Shown one piece after another: positions 35,882-48,300 of a stretch of 64,000 nt of DNA (its first letter is position 1; each line of letters begins with the position of its first letter). The translations under genes and the position numbers were made by a program. This stretch comes from Hydractinia symbiolongicarpus (taxonomy: Eukaryota; Cnidaria; Hydrozoa; Anthoathecata; Hydractiniidae). The stretch covers positions 26,499,501-26,563,500 of the forward strand of contig NC_079878.1 in assembly GCF_029227915.1 (NCBI RefSeq), given 5' to 3'. The notes under the pieces are model-generated. The model searched no databases, was not told the origin of the DNA, and saw only the letters and a program-made list of their open reading frames with translations.

Positions 35882-37130
35882 TTATGAACGTTTTCCTTAC
35901 AAGGTCTGGTTGTCTTGCATTTTTCTGCTTAAACAACAGCACCTTTCTTTCCACCAGTTTGCGTTCTCAAATCTTTCAATCGTAAACTGTCCAAATAATA
36001 ATCAGGATGATTTTTCTAAAAAGTTAGGAATGTTAAAAACGAAAAACACAATGTGATATAAAAAAGTTGCTTATTAAGCCAATCTAGCAAAACGCTAGCA
36101 AAGCTTTCTTTACACAATGGCCACGTTTTTTATGTACACATAATTTTGTTCATGTTATTTGCACTCAGGATTTATATGGTATTTTATATGTTCGTAAACA
36201 AAAACTTTTTCGAAACAAGCTCTCTTGTTAAATTGGTTCATCTCACACCTGTTGAAAAGTGTTTTCTCACAAAAACAAAAGAGATTAGCGTAAAAAACAG
36301 AGACATTCTTTGCGTCGTGTGGTTGGAGCCAAAAGCTTATCCATTATTCTAATTAACTCTTTTAATTGAGCAATAACCTAATATGTCTGTGTGATTCTTG
36401 TTTATTTAGAAGTATTTCTATATTTGGAGCAATAACGCGGAAATAACGGTAGGCAAATTAGTGTTTGCATATCTGCAAAAATCGTGCCTGCAATTCTAAC
36501 CTTTTTTCTATTTTTACTAGATGAGATACACTGATCAAATTGGAATAACATTTGATTGTCGTTGGATTGAATGGAATTCATATGAATGGAGCCCTGTAGT
36601 ACAATCTTAAATTGTTTGAGCGAAACTATCCAGACAAGGAGACAACTAAAAGAGTAGGCACTTAAAAGGTGTCGAAACCAGTAAAGGGAAAGATTAAAAT
36701 ATCAAAATACAACGAGCAGATCACGACGATTCGCTCTTCTTCTTCCTGGTTCTGTTTATAGTATAATTTCTTAAAATAGTTTCTTAATTAGCATTTTTTT
36801 GCGAAGGAGAGTGTGGAAATAAAACTTGATCATTGCACCAACTTCCGGGTGAAAGAAGAATAGGATTGTTAAGAATTTTTTTACTCACTTATTGTTTTTT
36901 ATTTTGGACAGACAAATCGTATAAAAACAGTAAAGCCGTGTAATAAAACTTCTGAAAATACAGTGAAAAAATAAGAATAATTTCAGGTTGATCATGTGAA
37001 AATAGAAAAACCTCAAGTTATAGTTAAGTCTAAATGACTGTTAAAAATGTTAACTTCTCAGCCCCCTCCCTCCCCCTTTTTCAATGTAGGGTAACGTGCC
37101 CCTTAAGCATATGACCCTTTTTTTGTCCGT

Positions 37131-37310
37131 AGTGTATATTCGTACGCACTTTTGCCCATTTTTGAGTACGTATATGTTCATCCGCTATTCGTACGTAAAG
37201 TGCTTTAGGGTTAGGGTTAGGATTCTTTTTCCTTTTTTCTACGTATGAATAGCGCTACGCACTATTAATACGCACTTTATGTCATATTAAAGTGCGTACG
37301 AATATACAGT
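37131..37310. mobile_element. Small inverted-repeat element carrying TTAGGG units
   Basis: GTATATTCGTACGCACTTT at 37134 is matched perfectly by its reverse complement ending at 37307, and AGT directly flanks both ends, fitting a 3-bp target duplication. The loop contains more paired words (TACGTATATG, CTACGTATGAAT) and TTAGGGTTAGGGTTAGG at 37205-37221. It has no coding capacity. Confidence 0.75.
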
Positions 37311-38469
37311 TCCTTTTTTGTCTGATTTCATTAACCAAGTCGTAAAAAAACGAGCATATTGTTATTGTTTAAGTTTCTTAGTTTCGTTTGGTTTGTTGTT
37401 CTTTATTTTAAAAGTTTACGTTCTTCTACTTCAATAATTTTGTTTTCTGTCAAATGAACGTAAACAAGGCGGTATAATGAGAGTATAACTACACTTTAAG
37501 AATTTGTAGATCTATTCTTGATGAATGGCTCATACAGGTAAGTTCAATGAAGCGAAACAAATTACCAGAACTACACACAATTCATGTAAACAAACTTAAA
37601 AGAATGCAATTCTTGTATTTGATCTTGGATTAATTTTTAGAACCTCACAGCAGCATTTTTTTTACCTGTAACCCTTTTTCTTCCTTCTCATATTTTGCTT
37701 TTATCCAGAAGCAGTTGTTAGTTTTTGTTACTTTTTTATAGCATACATCCAAGCGAGGTTAAAAGAAGATGTAGCCAGCTATGGATTTGTGCGATCTTCC
37801 GTTGACATATATTCCAAAAAGCCCTTATTGGAAAAATAGTCTATGAACAAATAAAGAAGAGAGTTTCTTTGATTTTAAGGAAGGGGGGGATGGGGGGATC
37901 TAACCAATTATATTTTGTTTTTCCCACCACCACCACCACCGCCATCACCAACAACAACAACAAATTGTATAGCGAAATTTTATGCGCAATATCGTCAATC
38001 AAAACAAAACAAATATCCGCATGATATTTTATGACAGTTGCTAAGCAACTGGATTACATTTGAATGAGCACGCGTTCTCTGAATTTACGACAAAAAGATA
38101 TGTCAACGAGCTGTCAAACAAACTCATTCTATTGTTTTCTTTTGATCGCCTGCGAGCATTAAAAAAGATTAATTCAGGTCAGCGGCTGTTAATTCATTTA
38201 ATTGCTCTCGCACCTGTTTGTGCTGCATGGAAGAGAAAAAATACAATTCATATTTTGAAAGAGAGAATCATGAGAAAAAATAAGGATCAATCGATCAAAA
38301 CTTGGTTGTATGATTCACGTGTTTTTTTGCTGACATTGCAAAAAAATAAATTCAGCAGAGTTAACGCTGACCTGTGATATAGAGGAAAGAAAGATCTCCG
38401 CTGTACGTGGTAACAGTATAATATATAACATATATATATCAGATACGGTTTTAATGCTTCAGATATCGA
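37311..38469. other. Upstream region of the nuclear receptor gene
   Basis: No exon supported. A CCA/CAA trinucleotide tract lies at about 37925-37965. The open frame at 38060-38377 (105 residues, ATG start) ends about 90 bases before the receptor start; it has no motif and no splice link. Confidence 0.35.
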
Positions 38470-41400
38470 ATGGAGCTCGGCGAGAGAGAATTATTTCAAT
38501 TACATATTTTAGCTGAACGAGCTGTAAAAGAAAATATTGAGAAGATGAAAGGTAAGTTATTTGTTCTATTTCTTTTAAGTATCATCATCAAGATTCTTCC
38601 TTACATGTGCATCTAAATATTCTAGCTGGATAACACATAATAAATAAAAAAAGATTTATAAATTATTTGCCAAAAAAGAATCGTTCTCCAGTGAGAAAAT
38701 GTTAATTAAAAAATTTGTAATAATTGATGAAAAAATATGTAATAATTGATGAAAAAAATTTCTACAAAGAGAGATCACGCTGCTGATATTAGGCCATTTT
38801 TCAGATCCGAAAGTCACGTATTATTTTCAGTTAAAAATCATGAAAAAAAATCATAAAATTTATTAAATTATCAATACGTACCTCGACATTGTATAAATTA
38901 AAATAAAATTAAAAACGAAGATTTTTTTGATAAATTCAGCCCTGATATTTAATAAAGAAAACAAGATGGCTGCTTTAAAAAATTATTTGGTTCAAAAAGT
39001 ATCATTTGCTGTTTGCCGATGGGGAGAATAGCTTGCTTATCCTGAAATATTTTTCTGTGTTTTTTAAAACCTGGATTTATTGCGATTTCCGCATCAAAAA
39101 TACTTCGAGAGAAACAAATCCTTGCGAATAATTGTCTGCAAAAATTTAAGCAAAATTGTAATTTTATTTTACAAGCTTTTTAGTTGCATAATATATGGTA
39201 AAAAAAATTATTTTTTAGATCTGGAACTGAAACTTTGTCGAACTTGTCGTGTTTGCGGAGATCGAGCGTCGGGACGTCATTATGGCGTGCCGTCCTGTGA
39301 TGGGTGTCGGGGTTTTTTTAAACGAAGTGTTCGTCGAAATGTCGGCTACAGTTGTAAATACAATAGGAATTGTGCTGTTGATATCAAACGTCGGAATCAG
39401 TGTCAATATTGTCGCTTTCAACGATGTCTAATCGTTGGAATGAACAAACACGGTGAGTTGTGAATTAAAACAACTGTCTGTTTATCGTTTACCTTCGGTT
39501 TAAATTATTTCCCGCCAAAACTAAAAAATTAATTATTAATATTAGGCATGTTCTACCTTTTGGAAGCTTATAAATTTTTAATTATTTTTGCATTGAAACG
39601 AAAATCATGAATAATTAAAACCACTTTCGAAAATACGAAAAAAGAAATGGACATAGAAAACTCTTGAAAAAAAAGAAAGAAATTTGAGTTTTCCCATTGG
39701 CACATGTGCGTCTTTTGTTTCCCGCCACAAAAAGCGCGCGAATTTACAACAGGTGCTACCTTTGAGAATATTTTTGTAGCATGCAGGCTTGTAGCATGCA
39801 GTTGGAGATAATCTATCTATATTTTTTCTACCTCTGCAAAATCTTTTTATTACGAAATTAACTTTTAGCTATTTTTGTTCATTATCTTTTCATTCATTTT
39901 ATAATTTGATCTTCTGTGTGAATCACCCACTTCTTGTGTGGTGATCTTTTGAGAGGACCACTGTCGTTACTGGTAACCTATTAAGACCAAAAGAATTAGG
40001 CACGTGTGTTTTTGACAAGCTTTGTGCATAATATTTTTTATTGTTAAAAAATCTTGAGGTAATGTCATGTTTTTAAACGAAAAAAGAATTTATTTGATGT
40101 TATTTATATTTTTGACATACATATATTTGTTTGCAACTGATTTTCATTATAAAGTCAGAATTATATTTGTGCAATATTACAAAAATATGTGACCCACTAT
40201 CTTATTATTTTTATGTGCTCATTGTGAGTGTTTTAAATAAAATAAAAAAAAAAACAATTTAATATAAAAATCAAATGAATGAGAAACAAATTTCATCTCG
40301 AAAAATATTTTTTGACATTGTATAATTTTAAAATATTTTCAACTTTAATACACAAAAAAATGAATATTTTTATTGATATCGCACAAGTGCAAAATACCAT
40401 CCAAAAGCATAAATTTACGTAATTACAAGCTTGAATAGTCCCTAAAATTTACGAATTTATCTTTCTAGCTGTGCAACATGAAAGATTACCCAGAAGACTG
40501 GCTGGTGTCACATGTAAAAACAACATTCCAAACAACACTATTTTTAACCCACAAATTCCCGGAATAATTAATTTTAACACGCCTATTTCTATGCCTGCAT
40601 CACAAATATATTTCTTAGATGCACTAAGTCCGTTACCTACGCCAAGTCCAAACTTATTAAGTCCAACATGCGTGCCAAGTTTCTCCAGGTTTCCTTTCTT
40701 CCAACCGACGCCACCTTGTATGAATCGGCCGGTTGTTCAAGAAAATAAAACTCCTCAAGAAATTAAAAAACCTGACTCTGAAGAACCATCAATAGATAAC
40801 GTAAAGACATCTTCACCCGATATTATGAGACCGATAAAAATCAACTGTTCGTCTCCTGTCACGCCTATGTCAAAACGTTCGGCAGAATACACGATCGAAT
40901 CTCTACTCAAAGTATCAAGCGACAATCGCCCGAAATCTACTCCCCATTTGTTGACGCCGCCGACTTCGCCGCAGCACCCGGCAGACACGCAATATAACGA
41001 ACACGTACCTGCAGCGTTGCTGTGTATACTCGAAAACGCTATCGCGTGTGTTCATACCGTTCCTGCGTTTCGCGACTTGTCTAACGATTCAAAAACGAAC
41101 GTACTAGAAGATTCGTGGATGCAAATCTTTCTTCTTGGAATTTACGAATCAGGATATCCCGTTGAACCGATATTATTGTACCTTCAGAACATTACAAGGC
41201 TTTCACCAGCTTTTCAAAATTATCAAGGGTTAATGAAATTGAAAATTTCAATGAATATGTTACAGGAGTATCATGTGGATCCAATGGAATTAGCATATAT
41301 GAGGACAATCACGCTGTTCTATCCTTGTAAGTCTTTTTATAATAACTTTTGCCTGCTTGTTTGCTCGTAGTTGCAAAAATTATTTTTATATTTTAACCGT

Positions 41401-41684
41401 TTTATTTAGATCGCAACTCTCTACGTCCAGCACGCCTTGATAGACTTCACGAAGAATCAAAAAATATGCTAATCGACTACGATCGTAAAACTTACCCTGA
41501 ACTTATATCACGATCTGGTGCGTTGTTTGCTATTATTGGCCATATGCAAGAAATCCCGAATAGCTTGGGAAAGTTACTATTTCCAAACATGAGCGACATG
41601 AAAAACCTCATTCATCATATTCATACTACCATCGTAAATGAGCATTTGAAACAAACCACGACAAACTTAAAAAACCCATCATAA
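38470..41684 (+). CDS. NR2-family nuclear receptor, tailless/TLX-like, four exons
   Basis: Exons 38470-38551, 39219-39452, 40469-41326 and 41410-41684, all joined in phase 1, give 482 residues. The DNA-binding domain spans about 34-105: the first zinc finger uses C37, C40, C54 and C57, with P-box [10 protein letters not shown]; the second uses C73, C79, C89 and C92. YGVPSCDGC and [14 protein letters not shown] are close to NR2E1 (tailless/TLX); CQYCRFQRC is closer to RXR/COUP, so NR2 is firm and NR2E is likely. A Pro/Ser-rich hinge (about 110-280) contains EYTIESLL, which resembles a Groucho-binding motif (inference). The ligand-binding domain (about 284-470) keeps the [20 protein letters not shown] signature. 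No acidic activation helix is evident at the C-terminus, as in repressive family members. It would act in the nucleus, probably as a repressor. The start is the first ATG in phase; a leader exon is possible. Confidence 0.88.
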
Positions 41685-41844
41685 CAGAGAAAATATATGT
41701 ATATAATTTTTTATGAATATATTTTATTAATTAAGAAAATTTCAAAATATTAAAGTCTTGTTTTTTTTTACAGAAAAAACATCCCACTAGCTGACCTTAA
41801 CGCGCATGCGCGGAGCAACAAATTTTAAGGTGCGCAACAGGTAC

Positions 41845-42257
41845 CTATTTTGTATTCACTGTCAAAGCAGCGGTCTTTTAGGTAAGGGCTAGAGGGAATG
41901 ACTTTTAGAGAGAAAATTTTTTTCATTAAAATATTTTTGCATTGCAGTATTTGTTTGATAAAACTGTTAGCGCATAAATCTACGGAGACCATTAGTGGCA
42001 TTTTTATTAGCCTATTCACAATTTTACAAAGTTGATAGACACGAAAAAAATTTAGTTGCCTATTCAAAATTTCGATAAAATGGATAAGCTAGTAATAATT
42101 AGTCGTCTATTTATAAGTTAGAACGGAAATAAAAGTGCGCTTGGCAACCATAATAAAATCGTTATGGAACGTAATATGTAATGTGAAGAATTAAGACATA
42201 CCTTTCATTTGCCACAGTAGTAGCAGCTGTCCCCGACAGTGTGTTTGAATCAGCCAT
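41845..42257 (-). CDS. Possible 5' end of an antisense gene (two small exons)
   Basis: On the minus strand the ATG at 42257 has a good context (AATATGG) and opens 56 coding bases ending in a strong donor (AAG, GTATGT at 42201). A second candidate exon, 41888-41845, has a pyrimidine-rich tract before its AG, joins in frame (GAAAG plus C), gives SPYLKDRCFDSEYKI and ends at GTACCT. The two make about 33 residues, MADSNTLSGTAATT onward. I do not recognise the protein. Any further exons would lie to the left, antisense to the nuclear receptor gene, and were not found. It rests only on splice and start signals. Confidence 0.3.
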
Positions 42258-42891
42258 ATTTATTTGCTTTGTCTGAATTTCTCCACCGTTTTTTTATAAA
42301 ACCTCTGCGAACGAGTACACTTTCAAAATTATGAACAGCCAAAACACGAAAATGTTTTCCGTCTATCAACAAATATGTCTAGGATAACAACAAAAAAATA
42401 ATTTGTTTATTTAATTTTTTAAAATTTTGAATAGCAATGTAAATAAAATTAGCAAAGAAAAAAAATAGTTATTAGGTTATTCAGTTTTTTAAATATTATG
42501 TACAGGCAAGAGCAATGACACTAATGGCCTTCCGCAAGAAGCTGTAGTATGATCTGTGATTGCCTTATAAAAGCGGTTTAAGGGTGGGGTGCACATCCCT
42601 GTGGGCATAATGTTTTAAAGGCGAACTAACGATTGATAAAAAAATGTGCTTAAAATGTTTATTATAATGTGGATATAAACTGTGTTAATTTTTTTTATAT
42701 TTGTGAGCTTTGGTTCTCGAGATATTTAGGGTCAAAGTAGTCCTACGGTCGCCGCAATGACAGTTTCGATTAGGACTTTCTGTTCGGTAAAATACTAACT
42801 TGTGTGACGTATGTCCGCGGGAATGTAAACAAACGCATTCTGTATGAACGCAGCAAAGGAATGTTAAACCGTGCCGCCAGTGATTGTCTAA

Positions 42892-43526
42892 AGGCCGTTT
42901 CACATTACAGAAATATATTGAATCCAATATATTGGAAATTATTGATAACTATTGAAAAATATTGCCTCAATTAATTGACATAATGTGAAACCAACTTTTG
43001 AGACACGTTCGAAAAAACATTACGCAATCGCTTTCAATACTTGTCAAGACTTTTTAATTCAAACACGGTTTGAATTAAAAAATATTGCAAGGGAAATTCT
43101 TTTGTTGTGAGAAGACTCAATTGTTCTCCGAACAATAGAAAAATCGAATCAGCAAAGTATTCGAAATTTGTCTGTCTGAAATAAACAGTAAATGAAACAT
43201 ACGATCGAAGATAAAAGATGGAGCAAAATAACATTTATTATTTTGAAAGTCAGCCACACGATTTTGCTACGAATGATCAAATACTATTTCCTCAAGCTAC
43301 GACGCAACAGCAACATGCCGCACATGTCTTCACTCAGAGCTCACCAAAACCAACCTCGTCAATCTTGAGCCAAATGGACATTTAAAGAGACATTTAAAGA
43401 GACAATTTGCAATAATTCGAAATATTTTCCAATATAATGAATTCAATAATTTTCAATTGATATCATTATTCATAAATATATTGCTGTCAATATTTTTCTA
43501 TATATTGCTGTAATGTGAAACGGCCT
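42892..43526. mobile_element. PIF/Harbinger-type non-autonomous transposon
   Basis: The perfect 19-base ends AGGCCGTTTCACATTACAG and their reverse complement are flanked on both sides by TAA (42889-42891 and 43527-43529). A 3-bp T(A/T)A duplication is the hallmark of PIF/Harbinger insertions. The ends are rich in ATATTGAAT-type words. The middle holds a plus-strand ATG frame of about 55 codons (43220-43384; MEQNNIYYFESQPHDF onward) that may be the remnant of the element's DNA-binding protein; this is a guess. No transposase is present. Confidence 0.8.
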
Positions 43527-43529
43527 TAA

Positions 43530-45008
43530 GAGTAATTTTATTTGTCATATTTTGAAATAAATATCTTTATCAGGACCAAATAATGTTTCACTGTTATAAA
43601 TATAGTTTTAGAGTTTGTCATAAATAATCACTTAGAAAAAATAAATATATGTGTATTCAACTGTATTAAGAATTTTTTTGTGTTATTTTTGCATCAAAAC
43701 ATCTTGAAAGATGAAATAAACCAAAAATGTCTCAAAGGTTTTTCTTTGTTTACCTACTTTCGCATGTTGATACGTTGAAAATAATTTCTTCTACGATGAT
43801 GTTGTTCTACTGGGATTTAAATTGTCTTCTTCATCGATCGAACCTGGCGATAAATTATAATCTCCAAGAAGTGAGTGCATCCTCACAAGTCCTGGCACGT
43901 ACACTGTCTGGCGTCACAAATCAAAAAAATGTACGAACCAAGTTGGCTTTTGTTCGATAATAGCAACGACGAAACGGACGAAATTTGGACATAATAAAAT
44001 GCGTATATTTAAAACTTTTCATTCCATTTTGTTTTCATGATAAGAATGTTTTTATTACATAAAAAACGCATGTGTAAGTTCTTTTGTTAGTTCTTCTTTA
44101 AAAGAAAAGAAATTGTTTGTGGAAGAAATTGTTGCGATTTACACGGTTTTTGGAAAATTTACAGAAAAAGAAATTTTCTAGCCAGACATTTTTCCATTCT
44201 TATAAAAAAGCAAGAAAATGTTTAACAGTTTTTCTTAAAAGATTGTTTTCATCGTTTGTCAGTGGTGCTAAAAATTTTTTACGCATGCAAACATGCCAGA
44301 CGGATATGTGGTTTGTGGTTTCATATAGATAGTTCAATGGGTTTGCTAAATCGGTGCTTTATTAAAACTAACGAAGAAAAGGAACGCTAAGTCGCGCTTA
44401 GGGACGTTAAGTGATGCTTCCGTAAGGTTAAATACACCATCTTCGTAACTAATATATTTTAACTAATTGTCTATACATTCATTCAAAAAATTCTTAAATC
44501 TCTCATACGTATAATCTATAAAATCTCTGATATACATAATGTGGAACCAGATTACATGGGACAGTTATTTAAAAGCACATGGCATGCTACAAGATAAATA
44601 TGTAAATGAAAACAAACATAATATAAAATAATATGATATAAACAAAAATACAAGTTAAAAATTTCTAAAAAAGAAACCTCCTTACGGCTTTAAACCATTC
44701 TGAAAATAGTATTTTAAAAATGAGAAGGGAAAATCGCAGAAGTAACAAGTTCTGCAGATATTTTGCGTTTCGATAAAGGAACTTTTGTTAATTTACACCT
44801 CGGAGTGCACTTGCTTACTTTTAAGAAAATCTAAAAAGCGGTCTGCGGAAGACTAAATATAGACCACAAAATCGCACTTAATAATTGTAATAATTATTAA
44901 ATATGTTATTCGTTAAAAATATTTGCGAATTTTTACTTTCTTTGATAAAATAAAAAGTATTCTTCATAAATAAAACTTTGATACAACAAAGCAGAAAAAC
45001 AATCGAAA
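43530..45008. other. Intergenic stretch before the LGR gene end
   Basis: No exon supported. Open frames at 43727-43960 and 44117-44332 lack motifs and splice partners. Confidence 0.35.
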
Positions 45009-45180
45009 AAGATAACAACAACAACAACAACAATAACAAAAACAACAACAACAAAAACAACAACAACAATAACAACAACAACACCAACAAAATCAACATC
45101 TACAATTAGTGCCAACAACAGCAATGACAACAACAACAACAACAAAAACAACAACAGAAAAAACACAACATCAACAACAG
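45009..45180 (+). repeat. AAC trinucleotide tract
   Basis: A long imperfect run of AAC/ACA triplets downstream of the LGR stop codon (its 3' side). It generates spurious Leu/Val-rich frames on the minus strand. Confidence 0.85.
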
Positions 45181-45341
45181 AATAAACACAATTTCAACGC
45201 CTTTGTTGAGATGATTTATAGTATAACAGACAAGAAACATTGTCTATCTTGGCTACAATATATAAAAGTATGATGAATGAAAATATCAAACAAACAAAAA
45301 ATAGCAACAATAATACAAAACCACAAAAAACAAGAGTTAAA

Positions 45342-48300
45342 TCACAATAGTACGTTCGTCTCCTTTGCACGGGTGAACGCCTCCTCGGACAAATCATATT
45401 GCGAAAAACCAGGTGTATGGTTGTCAAGGAGAGCTTGGTTTTCACGCGTATCACTATCCGCACTAACTGAACGATCTTTCAAAGTGGGGGGACGCTTTTC
45501 ATCCACTGTGTCATAAGCTGTTAGTGGACGGCTTCGGTTACTACTGGAAATATCGTCATTTATAACGTTGTTTGAAAAATTTGTCTCCATGACCGGTACG
45601 TCGTCGTGTTGTGCTGACGGTTGCTGTTGTGAGTAAAAAACATCATCCTGGTCTAACATACTTCGAAATTCGTCATTTGGAGTGGCCGAAGCTGATACGA
45701 GAGGACTATTGGAACTTCTGTTATGCCTGCTAATGAGTAGGTTAGAATGTAGACTTTGATTTTTCTTTCCGACACTTCCACGACTAACTTGACTGTTGTA
45801 CGTCAACGACATGGATTCCGACACATGCCGGCTGTTTTTCTGACTGACGCTGTTCGTATACACACCTTCGTTCACTTTTGAAATACTATCCTGGCATAAA
45901 CCGCACCGGATTAACAAATCAAAAAAATCCCTTTTAAATGAATTCGTTGAAACAGCATACAAGAAAGGATTGCACAAAGCATTGATCGGAAAAAAGATAA
46001 CGAGGAGATATTTTGATTTCTTCACATCCATATTTAACAGATCATGACTTCCGAAAACTGACATCAAGCCAACAAATGCGATTGGTCCCCAGCAGAAAAA
46101 ATCGGTAAACACCAGTAAGGCCATTCTTTTCGCTACTTCAGAATCGTTTCGTTGTGGACCACCTTCAAGATGAGGACTTCGAACAACACAATACATACGA
46201 ATGTACGCCGCCAACACGAAGATAAAGAATATCACATTCATCAACAACAGTATCCCAGCGTAGGCTAAATCACCATTCCCTGATGTTTTAAAGGGCAAAC
46301 AAATTGCAACTTCATCGTAACTGTTCACACCTACTAAAGGTAAAATCGCCATTAACATGGCAAGAGACCAGCAAACTAACATGCAGATTTTAGCGTGTTT
46401 CATCGATAATCTGCGATGGAAATGCATCGCGTAAACAATCGCAAAATATCTTTCGATTGTAGTAACGACCAATACTAACATAGATAACTGACTTGAAAAT
46501 ATGGCTAAAAATCCAGACACTCCACACCCTCCACCGTACTGCCAACGTTTGACATAATTATAATAATCTCCGTGGGTGTGGCCAGACGCTGACACCAAAA
46601 TAAAAAGGTACAATGCTAAACATAAGTCGGCAAAAGATAAATTAATAAGAAGAAATTTTGTAACAGTTAATGTACGCCTGCTCAAGATGAGTACACTAAA
46701 AACCATCGAGTTTCCAAGTAAAGCTACAACTGACACTAACCAGGAGATAGCGGTCAAAAACACGTTACCCATGATATCGTCACAAGGGCGGAGTGCATCT
46801 GGTTCCGGTGTGCATTTCACCGGGGATAGTTTATTGTAATGAATGCGTCCTGTATTGTTCGGATTACAAATAATCGATCCTTCAGAGTACGTGACAATTT
46901 TCGTGATAAAACCACCATCGCCTTTAAAGAAATCATCCCTAGAATGAATAAAACCACTCGTGCCATTAACTTATCAAAAAAAAAAAAAATGTCGACAAAA
47001 GTTTTCAAAGGGTGGCCAAACTTTTATACGAAAAATTTTTTCAGAATACTCAATAAAACTATGTTTTTGTGTTTTCTGAAGTGTTTTGTAACCAGTGCAT
47101 AAAAATTTCTCTTAAATGGACAAAAGCGACATTTTTTGTCGAGTAAAGTATCACGTTCTCTAAATTTCTAATATTTTCTTGATCAACACACAACTAGCTA
47201 TTATTTTTAACCTGAGTTGACTTCAGTGAACAGTTTACAGAAGTATTAGTAAACACAGCCGGTATAAATGGACGTTAACATGAAACATTTTTTGAAGCGA
47301 ACAAACACGTAAGAGCGTTCTCTAACTACAAATATTAAAGGATTTCATAAGACCAATTTATCGGCGTTATCGGGCGATAAAACGGAAAGCGTTAAATGCA
47401 TATCTATTACCATGAAAATATAAAAAGACTTTAGACAATTTTTTAAACCTCCTTTATATGCAACCAACTAGACTTACGTTTCTTTAATCCGTTTTTTTGT
47501 CGTTAAATTTGACGGTGTTTTCGTGCCTGATATAAAACCACCGAAATCAAATCTTCGTTTTCTTCTCTTCCCAAACCCATTAAATGGATCTTCCGTGGTG
47601 GAAACCTTTTGCGTAATGCCTGTGGAAGTTTTTTTCGTAGTGTCGCTATTTTTAGACGTCGCCGTCGTCGTAAAAATTGACGTCGTCGGGGTTACTTGCG
47701 GACATAAATTTTTCGACGGTTTAATGGTAGAGCCACCATGATTGACAAACGTGCCAACTAGCGCTCTTTTCATTTCGAAAGCGCAGCACAAAAATCTTTG
47801 ATTCGCTGAAACATGAACTGTCTTTAAAGTAGCGATTGCCACAATTCCATTTGGTATGGCCCATAAATTCTTAGTGTTTTTTAACTCTAACGTTGTTAAC
47901 GCATTTAAACCAGCTGAAGGTAAGAAATCGATTGCAGTGCCGTCTAAGTATCTGTAAAATGGAAAATATGCGTTACATGACACAACAACTTTTGCCAGTT
48001 CGTTCTTATCAACTCAGTAACATGGAATCGCCCAGTGTGCATTTAGCTTTAGAAGACTACACCACACTTCCAGTTACTATTCCAGTTTTAACTGTTTAAC
48101 CTGCCACTTTCTCCCTTCTATTCATAGCCTGTTTCTCCCAAGGATTATTCCAGGATTCGTACCGTTTTTACTATGACTTTAGGCTAACAATCAGCGAGAT
48201 ACCACCTAAAGCTAGAGGAATTAGTCAGGGATAAAACTCACAAACTTTCGCATTAGAAACAAAGGCTCTCCTATAAGCCTACCAGTCAAAATACATTTGA

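Larger units (their letters stand above)
34666..37130. other. Gene-free stretch with repeats
   Basis: No gene recognised. It contains a half copy of the CCCTGGGAACGAGG repeat near 34844, the full foldback at 35179-35253, and a run of TAAA/GAAT tetranucleotides near 35830-35881. Confidence 0.35.

Noticed and set aside
38060-38377. 105-residue ATG frame just before the nuclear receptor
   Set aside because: No motif and no splice link to the receptor exons.
44878-45166. Leu/Val-rich minus-strand frames
   Set aside because: Product of the AAC repeat tract.
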